From: Isoetes taiwanensis
Taxonomy: Eukaryota > Streptophyta > Lycopodiopsida > Isoetales > Isoetaceae
Length of the DNA stretch: 64,000 nucleotides
Direction of reading: 5' to 3'
Assembly (NCBI GenBank): GCA_021234155.1
Contig: JAJEKV010000050.1
Span: forward strand, 4,950,550 to 5,014,549
Below the pieces are notes generated by a model. It worked only from the letters and a program-made list of their open reading frames with translations. It ran no database searches and was not told the origin of the DNA. The position numbers and the translations under genes are program-made. Shown piece by piece: positions 56,436 to 64,000 of this stretch (positions are counted from its first letter, which is position 1; each line of letters starts with the position of its first letter).

Positions 56436-58958
56436 CCATTTGGTTTATATTATTAAATCCAGAGAGTGAAGGTTTATTTTGAAAGGAAAAGTTTTGATGA
56501 CATGTGGTTTGTTGAACCATTACTGTTGCATAACGTGAAGTGATTTTTCCAAAAGGGTTCCATATGTTAAAGCATATGAATGCATGTCTTTTGAAGTGCA
56601 TGTTTGACATGTGGATGTCAAACAACAACAACTATGCTAACATGCAACTTTTATTATGGCTTGTATTCCTTTTTTTAAAATGGATCATGCACTTTACCAC
56701 AAGGGCTTGGGTATAGTTATTGCAAGACGATCTTTGAGCTTTAAAGATGCATGAAGTTGATTTCTTCATTTTATTCAAGGCAATGCCTTGCTATGAGTAA
56801 CTATTGCCATGATGGCATATGGCAGCAGAGCCATATTTGTATGCATTTTGACTCATTATCGAGAAAATTTGGCTTTATAAATGATCTGAGATACCCACAC
56901 AAGGCATGAGGTTAGTATTCTCAATTTACATTTCCATGAAAGCACATATTGAATGCAACAATGGAACGTGGTCGTCAAGGATATTTAGCACCAAGAAGGC
57001 ATGCCGCTTGCTTATATTTTCGCTGTGTTTAGCTTCATCTTTCCTAAGCATGAGCTCCCTATTTCCCTGATTACTTTATTTTATACCTGGTTGGATCGGT
57101 CATTATCGCTGGAGAAAAGACTTGTTCGTGCAAGAATCATGCAACCGCAAGCGTGCCATGATTTATTTTGGAACACAATGAATGTCGTGGTTGTTTAAAA
57201 GCCCTCTGCCAACATGGTTGCACCGTGTTTAATTCGATAAATTTATGTCAAGAAATCCGCGTGGCGTGGTTTTCAAATAGATTTCCATCAGAGATCATGG
57301 GCCTATGGCTTCAGACGTCTGCTGAGCCAGGTGACAGAGCTGTCATATTTTAAAATAAAGAGCTGCTCCTGGCCCTTATATGATCTGAGATTGTGTCTGA
57401 CATGATAGTCTCATGAAAAGATAAATGGGATTATTTAGACATACTTTTGAGATTTCAATGTCTTTTTCCATATGCCTCTTTTCTCAACATAAGGGTGAGA
57501 CTGCCACTGCGGCATGAGAACCCAGAGGCCTGTAATTTTATTCTGCACCACATAATCATGCCACACAAGCGCAGGCTGATCAGCTGCACGCCTCTTCCCA
57601 CTGTCAGGGTGTCTTTTGTCCTTGGTGTCTCGATAAGCTTTAGGCGTAGACAACCCTAAGAAATTGAATGCAGAGCTGATGCTATTTTAGTTACTTGCCG
57701 CTCGGTGGTTCCGAAAGCTGAAGACGAGCAATTTCACACGCTTGGTACATGTTGACTGGTTTGAAACCACTTTGTTAAACATAGTCGAAAAAGAAAACAA
57801 AGCTTTTGCTTATTAAAACCGATGTATAGAATAGCTTTGACAGATCTAATATTATATCGTGTATTCTTTCTCAAGCTATTAGTATAAACACAGTTCAAAT
57901 TTCACCAGTAAAATGCCTTATTAGCATGCTACCCAGATCGAACCTAAGGATGGTGCCTCGCTATATGGTATACCAGTTTGAAGTACTTCAGGCTGGCAAC
58001 AAGCTTATGGTCAACCGCTAAGAAGCGTTCTCGCTTTCATGTATATTGTGGCCTTTTAGATCATTGTCGCATACATCGAATAACATGATTGAATGTGTTA
58101 AATCTTGAACACTCTTTAGTTTATGAACTAGGGACATTCATCTTGTCTTACCATAGCATGATCTAGATCCAAAAGATCAAAATGTAAATATCTTGGCATA
58201 AGACCCTTGAGGGTTGGTACTATCTTGGACTTTGTTGTCCATGAGGCCAGATAAGACAGCGGAGGGATTGGACCAATGCTGATGTTTGTGCTAGTTTAGG
58301 CTAGTCCAAGCCGGTTTTTTTATGACACTCTGCAGTACTGGTCTTACCAGTGCTGCCATCCTTCTTTGCTCGGCCCTCTTGGGCTTGATGTACTGTATAG
58401 CTATAATGTACTGCTTTTGAAATGACTTTGATTTTTCTGACAATGAGCTATGTGCTTATTATATTGCCAGATATGCTTAAATTCAGAAGGAGTGAAGGAG
58501 TTTCAGATAGGGTTACCCACCAAATTGAAAACAAAATCTTATGGATGTTGATGACAACACCAACCACACAAATACATCCAGACCAGGAAATGAAAAGGTA
58601 CATGCTCTACCATGTGGGGAAAATGAAATAGTACTCTAAAATACGTGTATGAGACAAGAGATTTTATAGTCCCCCTGACACACTCTGGTCTCTTGGAAAT
58701 GTTGATTTATACCAATAAATTGATGCAGGATATTTTATCCTCTACTGCCACTGGCCCTTCTTGCCTCCTGACTTATACCAACAACTGACAGGTATATGCT
58801 AATAATGGTACTGGATCCAAATTGCTCAAATATAATGGCCTCACACTGGGCATGATGGAGGGTGAGGCATGACCCTGTCAATGGGTGGTGGGGTCCGCCC
58901 CTGCTGTGATTACCACACATGCAGTGCATGCCCTCCTAGGGTAGGAGGTAGGGTTTTT
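56436..58958. other. DNA between direct repeats, no recognisable gene
   Basis: About 2.5 kb enclosed by the 0.25-kb direct repeats. Frames such as 57001-57198 (plus, 65 codons, hydrophobic N-terminal half) show no known domain. If the repeats are LTRs, this would be the interior of a non-autonomous element; I see no primer-binding site or polypurine tract that proves it. Confidence 0.4.
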
Positions 58959-59214
58959 TTCTCAATACCTGAAAAGTGATGTCTGTATTTAATGGAAACT
59001 GTTAGTTAGAAAAGCAGCTGATGGGTTAAATTTTATTCACGTAATAGATGGAACATTGATCATCAATAATGTAGGCAAGAACACAGTGTAGTTATGAAAG
59101 CAAAATTATCTAAATATATTATGCAAATGTGCTTCCGTACTTTTGGTGCAGGAAAACCTACTGTAGTGCCATAACACTAGCTAAAATTTCTGCACACTTG
59201 TATAAGGTTAGACC
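58959..59214. repeat. Direct repeat, right copy
   Basis: Partner of 56191-56435, same order and orientation, 2.77 kb away, with scattered substitutions and indels. Confidence 0.8.
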
Positions 59215-60794
59215 TTACGTGTCCACACTACTCCAAGAATTTTTCGTTCAGCCAAGTTGTTTTCCTAAAAATAGGTCCACTGAAGTGGACGCCAGGAAGG
59301 TGACTTGTCAAGTTACGACATGGACCATTTTGACAGATGTGGTGCCATTTAGGATTCGTTTCAACAATGGTGACTGGTATGAACTCGCTGGTAGTGCGAG
59401 ATGATATGGAAGGTAGGTGAAGGTTTATGGAGGTGAAAGGTGGAGATGGAGAATGAAAATGGTGTGGGAGATATCAATGCCCAAGAGATTACTAAAACAA
59501 CAACAATCTAGGAAAATGCCACAAGATAAGTTATTACCATTTTCAATGAGAGTCTTCCAATCTTCAAAATGATTTGACTTGATGATGAGAGTCTTCCAAC
59601 TTCAAATGAATGTCTTCCAATCTTCAAATGACTTTTTAATTTGATGATGTCCATGGAGTTGCTGACTTTGCAAATGTTGGCATCTAAAGATATAGAGTTG
59701 TTTCAAGTAAGTTGCCCTTTGGGGGCAAATATCTCGCCAAAATAAGAAAATGGTCAACCCCCATATATATATATATAGCAGTTGACTTCCGGAAAGGTTT
59801 TCAACAGAGGTGTAACTATGAGAATGAGAGGAAATATGGAAGTAGTGTGAGGTGAAGAGGAGGATGTAGGGATGGTGAGATGAAATATGGTGCATGATTC
59901 GCTGGATGGGTCATGGTGTAGATGGTGTTGAATTTGCCAAAACAAGAAAACGATTGCTTAGATGACTTGAGGTAACAACCCCATGAAGTGATGGTGAAGG
60001 ACAGGATGTGCAAGAGTGATGTGGGAGGGAACGATAAGAAATAGAAAGAGAGTAACATGGGATCCATAGGCCAACTTAAGATGATGTGAAGAGATGGGTA
60101 CCAAGGACGCACCCATCATGGAAACACAAAAATATCAATAAAACCATACCAACATTGCAACCTCGATTTTGATGTGCGTGGTGTCAAAGAATGGTGGAAA
60201 GTGAAAGCATGATGATGATGATTGCGTGATAAGTTGAGACATGGTTTGGTGGATCTAGGATGAAACCTGCTATGAAAACAAAAGAACCAAATTATCAAAT
60301 TCTTCGCCTAAACCTTGAGATGTTTTGACTTCTCGTGAATAAGCACTTACCAGAATATTTGTCGAGCTTTAGGAGAGATAAGACCTATTTTTTTTTCAAC
60401 AGCATACTATGAACTCTTTAAATTTAAGGACTAAACTATTAACCTATGAATTGACCGTGGATTTCTAATGCAAGAATAAAAGATAAACACACATGTCGAT
60501 TCAAGATTCAAATGAACTACATTAATAGGATTTTGGCAATACACCGATGTTAATTTCAACTGAAGCATTTATACTCCGCAGTTCCATAATCTCTTACAAG
60601 GTCCTTCCCAAAGTTTTCTTAATTCCCCATCGCTGAATCCTCCTCAGCTTTGTTCCGCTTAGACCAGCCCTTCAAAGTGCCTGACTCGCGGGGAGCGCTT
60701 TGAATGCAGCCACGTTCTTAGATTTTGCCAAAGCCGGGCATGATCCCATACTCGCCCGCGTGAGTGCACTCCAACCGCTCAGAGCATATTCAAA
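59215..60794. other. No recognisable gene; short internal repeats
   Basis: GAGTCTTCCAATCTTCAAA-type units recur three to four times between about 59548 and 59630. A (TA)n run lies near 59765-59778. GTCCACT and AGTGGAC form a 7-bp stem at 59275-59290. Minus-strand frames here (60112-59602) are rich in His, Ser and Tyr codons and look like low-complexity shadows. Confidence 0.5.
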
Positions 60795-61260
60795 GGGTAT
60801 TTATGAGCTAACCCTTAAAAGAGGGCAGCTCAAGCTCGATTGGAAGTATGGTCTCAATGCCACAGACTAGGCTGAAAGCGATTGGTGGTCGCTTATGGTA
60901 ACCGAGTCTAAAGAGCATCAACAATTTTAAGATGCCAAATCCTTTTGGTTTCCTTGTCAGAAAATACTTAAACTTTATTAGTAGCCTTGAGCATAATATG
61001 AGGAGCTTCCTTAGTATGTTTGACGCATGACGTTGTGTTGTGAGATAAATCATCGACAAAAAGGGGTTCCCCATCGAATGGAGTTTGAAGGAATTCCAAC
61101 TCGCACACATATATGTTCATGTATGAATCGGGTCATGGTAAATGGCATTGGCTGTTTTTAAAGGGACAGCCCCCACTTAGTAAAGTAATCAATGGCCACA
61201 ATTATGTGTCGATGTTGTCCAAGGGGTTACTGGGCCACATAGTCAAGACCCCGATTTAAT
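60795..61260 (-). pseudogene. Ty3/Gypsy integrase remnant
   Basis: Minus strand. GLDYVA near 61250-61235 corresponds to the first catalytic Asp region (GxDYxGP). IVAIDYFTKW (61204-61173) is the classic V-IDYFTKW strand, followed in shifted phase by HEHICVRVGIPSNSI (about 61115-61070) in the place of the GIPxxIVSDRGTxF motif, where the Asp is displaced. The C-terminal frame 60808-61110 gives RPPIAFSLVCGIETILPIEL, matching the SPFxLVYGxEAVLPxEIEIPS motif of plant Gypsy (Tat/Athila-like) integrases. Frameshifts lie near 61170 and 61110. RT, gag and LTRs were not recognised nearby. In Gypsy elements integrase is the last pol domain, so the 3' part of the element would be expected below 60795, where I see only ambiguous sequence. 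Confidence 0.75.
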
Positions 61261-61352
61261 TTGGTCCCGGGACAAGGCTAGGACTCAAGGTAGTTGGGAG
61301 AAGTATCCTCTTGCCAAATATTTGCATGCCTGATGACAAGTTTTATAATATT

Positions 61353-61389
61353 AAGAAAAGGGCCCGGCCTGATGGTCGGGCCCTTTCTT
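61353..61389. repeat. Strong GC hairpin
   Basis: AGAAAAGGGCCCGGCC and GGTCGGGCCCTTTCT form a near-perfect stem around the short loop TGAT, with one unpaired base. It lies at the start of a promoter-like, pyrimidine-rich stretch. Confidence 0.88.
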
Positions 61390-61394
61390 CAGTA

Positions 61395-61750
61395 CTCCTT
61401 CTCGCCCCCTCCGTGGGGCCCGCCTCATGGGCCCACCCACGTGCTCCTTTCATAAAACTTCCCACTCTATTTGTCCCTCTTTCTTTTCCTCTCCCTTCTC
61501 TCCTCTCTCATCTCTTTTCCTCTTAGGCCGGCCCTCCTCTGATTATCTCCTCGGCTCTAACCTCCCGGCCCCTGGGCTTGACATCCTGATTATTCCTTCT
61601 GGCCGACCCCATTTCACCGAGGCACTTGGCCATTCGCCCAGAAGTTTATCACTAATTTCAAACTTTACAATCCACTATGAATTCCAACCTCTCTCCTCTC
61701 TCTCTCTCTCTCTTCCTCTCTCTCTCTTTTCTCTCTCTCTGCTTACTAGC
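61395..61750 (+). promoter_or_regulatory. Promoter-like, pyrimidine-rich region
   Basis: GTGGGGCCCGCC and TGGGCCCACC resemble TCP-type sites (GGGCCCAC). They are followed by CCACGTG (G-box core, about 61438) and then long C/T-rich runs, including (CT)n at about 61688-61740, as in many plant 5' UTRs or retrotransposon LTR leaders. No gene follows that I recognise. Inferred only from composition and motifs. Confidence 0.3.
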
Positions 61751-64000
61751 CGACCAAGGTAAAACAAAGAATTGGTAAGTCCGGATGGAGAGCCCATGTG
61801 GATGGAAATGTTAAGCCGAGGCGTATAATGGAGCAGGTTGGAATAGAAGCACACAGATCGCATTAGTACCTCAAGAAGGCAAACCATCTGCTCAATATGT
61901 GCAAATGGCCCGCTCGGTAGTATAATGGAATTAGTAAGTTTCCTAACTCTAAAGCACACGCAGAAATGCTACTGCAGATATGGTTCAGCTAGATCCGGCA
62001 AATTTATTTAATTCAATTGGCTGACGTAATAGGAGAATATATGCCAAGGACAATGATCATGCACCGCTGGATAACCACCTTAAGCTTGTTGAGCATCAGG
62101 TATTGAGAAAATGCATCGGCCAACAAGAAATGCCAAAGAAGAATCTATATGCGTTTATCAGCGTATTTACTTAAAAAGATGTGAAGACAAGTCACGGCAT
62201 GAGTACAAATCCGCGCACGCGCCAAAGGAGAAAATCAAGACGATCATTCTTGATGTCGCCGGAGACTCTTTGTTTCCCAGAGGAAATTGAAAAAGGGCTC
62301 CCTTGTAATGGTGGTCTCGATCTCGGCATGTACAAAAAGGGCAGAACTCTGAAAATGCTAGAGGCGCTCAGAGAAAGGCTCAAAAGGAGTATGTGAATTT
62401 GACTAAAGCAAAAAGAAGCTAAAACATTTATATCGTGGCGCAGGAGTTTTGGTAGAGGAATTGATATCACATCCAAAGGAATTTCTTTTTGGAATAGGCT
62501 TAAGCCCGCATCGAATAAGCGAATGTTCTCTAGACGTTGGGAGGCATTATTAGCCAGCGTGCTAAAGCTATATTATGTGCCTGTGTGGCAAATTTGATGC
62601 CCAAGTATATATGTAATATTATTAAAGAAGAAAGACCCTGTACAAGGATCCCTGAGATCAGCGTGAATGGCAAGGTCATCGACATGAGGGCTGGCTTGCC
62701 GAGATGATTAGAACAAGGTGGAGAATCAAGACACGATGCACCGATACCGTTTAATACGAGGGGTTCTCAATCATGGTCAAACGTAGTTATCCCATTACAC
62801 AAAAGCAGATAAAGGTCCCAGATCCCGGTAATTACGTAAATGATCATGGTTGTAGTTTACGCCTGGTTAAGTTATTTGCCACAATGCTGAATTGTGTTGG
62901 CGGGTGGAAGAGAACATGACGAGGCTAAGGATTTAGGCCCAAAATCCATTACTTAGATCTCTGGTCTCATCACAAGGGCAATGACTAGATCCAAGAATGA
63001 AAAGAAGCACTGAGGCCCAGACTTAAGGTGGCCCTCGACACAGCGGGGTCAGGCTGCAGAATTTATGGGTCGAGATGCATTAATCTCGGGAGTGCCGGAA
63101 GACTTGAAGAGAAGCAAGTAAAGTGTGTTATATGAAAGTGCTGATTTTCATATCCTTCCCAGACGATAGTTGCTCAGACCGTGAGAGCAATATTGAGTTA
63201 GCGCAAGGCCGCCCGCTTCTCCCACCTTGTTTGGTCTGCTTATTGGATCAATTAGAGAAATGGTTGGATGATCACATGATGGCACACCACTACATGGATA
63301 TGTGATAAAATTATTAAATATATGCGCATTTACGTAATTATTCTATCACGCTCAATCTAGGGATGCAAAGCAAAGACGCATAAAGCATTTCCAGGATTTT
63401 GTGAGGAGAAAAGGGATGCGTAAACTTGAAACAAACTAAAATAGTTTACCTTTTGGTGCTAACAAAAATGTGACATTCAAGTTTTGCTATAATGATGGGG
63501 TGATAGGAGATTGTGAAAAGCTTATAAATACTGGGGTAGCTGAAGTCGAGCAAGAGTCCCGCTGGAATGAAGCTGCGGATCACAGACAAATGGGGCCTTG
63601 AAGGCCCTATACAAAGATGCGTGTCATAAAGGCTGAAATCCTGAATCCTGATATGAAAAGAACACTTTATAAAGTGTTGGTCAGTATGTTTATGGTTGTA
63701 AGTGTGGGGTCTGGGTTAGTCAGTATTAATTTGGAAGAAAGGAAAGTTCAAAAATTAGAACGAACTAGTGTTACAAGCAAACGCCCATGATATAAGTTGC
63801 TGAATGTGGATTGATGCCCGAGGGAAGCTATGTGGGATGCTTGTGTACTTTGTAGTAGTACCATGCACTGAGCAATGCCTACCCCGCTCGGGCCGTGGAA
63901 GAAACACGCATGGCGGCATGCTGGGGAAGGAAAATGGATGGACAAGGGGTTTGAAGTGAGCTATGCGGGATAACCGTGATGACATTAGATCCCGGTGCGT
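61751..64000. other. No recognisable gene
   Basis: Unclassified DNA to the window end. Short frames only. A perfect 18-bp palindrome (AACACTTTATAAAGTGTT) lies at 63661-63678. A plus-strand phrase PEISVNGKVIDM near 62652 is faintly protease-like but unsupported. Confidence 0.45.
63661..63678. repeat. Perfect 18-bp palindrome
   Basis: AACACTTTATAAAGTGTT equals its own reverse complement. No context suggests a role. Confidence 0.95.

Noticed and set aside
59540-60300. Several long minus-strand frames of 60-100 codons
   Set aside because: Mutually overlapping, His/Ser/Tyr-rich readings of simple GATGA/GAAGG-type sequence; not credible proteins.
61900-61970. tRNA-like start (GCTCGGTAGTATAATGG)
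   Set aside because: It resembles the D-arm of a tRNA, but no anticodon stem, T-arm (GGTTCRA) or closing acceptor stem follows at the right distance.
62640-62720. Gypsy aspartic protease-like phrase (PEISVNGKVIDM)
   Set aside because: The catalytic D-(T/S)-G triplet is absent and the flanks give no zinc knuckle or RT.

Overview
This window looks like repeat-dominated nuclear DNA from a land plant with a large genome. The evidence is Ty1/Copia elements with plant-type gag-pol, several non-LTR (LINE) remnants, a Ty3/Gypsy integrase remnant, and one broken reading frame of the plant-specific SAUR (small auxin-up RNA) family. There are no operons, rRNA genes, tRNA genes or CRISPR arrays, and no complete intact host gene was recognised. 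I cannot name the species; a fern, lycophyte, bryophyte or gymnosperm would all fit.

Layout. 0-4.1 kb: short tandem repeats and two LINE remnants, one inserted beside the other. 4.1-9.85 kb: a structurally complete Copia element on the minus strand. It has two LTRs of about 0.5 kb, a polypurine tract, gag with two zinc knuckles, protease, integrase, reverse transcriptase (RT) and RNase H, and an exact 5-bp target-site duplication (ATAGT), but its reading frame is broken. 10.3-11 kb: a LINE 3' end and a 0.24-kb tandem duplication. 12.3-16.4 kb: a second, heavily decayed Copia element (plus strand). 16.4-23.4 kb: unrecognised decayed sequence. 24.1-24.7 kb: LINE ORF1 remnant (minus). 26.3-27.8 kb: a LINE RT-to-tail remnant (plus) ending in (ATTCT)n. 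28.9-31.8 kb: a third Copia remnant with its integrase catalytic core deleted. 34.2-34.6 kb: a foldback element. 35.9-36.3 kb: the broken SAUR gene. 36.3-46.1 kb: mostly unrecognised, with one weak Helitron-like patch near 43.4 kb. 46.1-48.5 kb: an unusual hairpin-rich repeat region. 50.4-56.2 kb: two tandem copies of a 2.85-2.9-kb unit. 56.2-59.2 kb: a 0.25-kb direct repeat 2.8 kb apart. 60.8-61.3 kb: Gypsy integrase remnant (minus). 61.35-61.75 kb: a strong hairpin followed by promoter-like, pyrimidine-rich DNA.

The recognisable genes are parts of selfish elements. In Copia elements one polyprotein supplies capsid, protease, integrase and RT/RNase H; in LINEs ORF1 supplies an RNA-binding protein and ORF2 the endonuclease/RT. 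No element here has an unbroken reading frame as given. Duplicated segments differ mainly by many 1-3 bp indels, so some breaks may be consensus errors rather than biological decay.

The best candidates for something undescribed are the hairpin-rich repeats at 46.1-48.5 kb, including two neighbouring diverged foldbacks, and a LINE 3'-end family whose copies carry different pentanucleotide tails. I found no convincing new multi-gene system.
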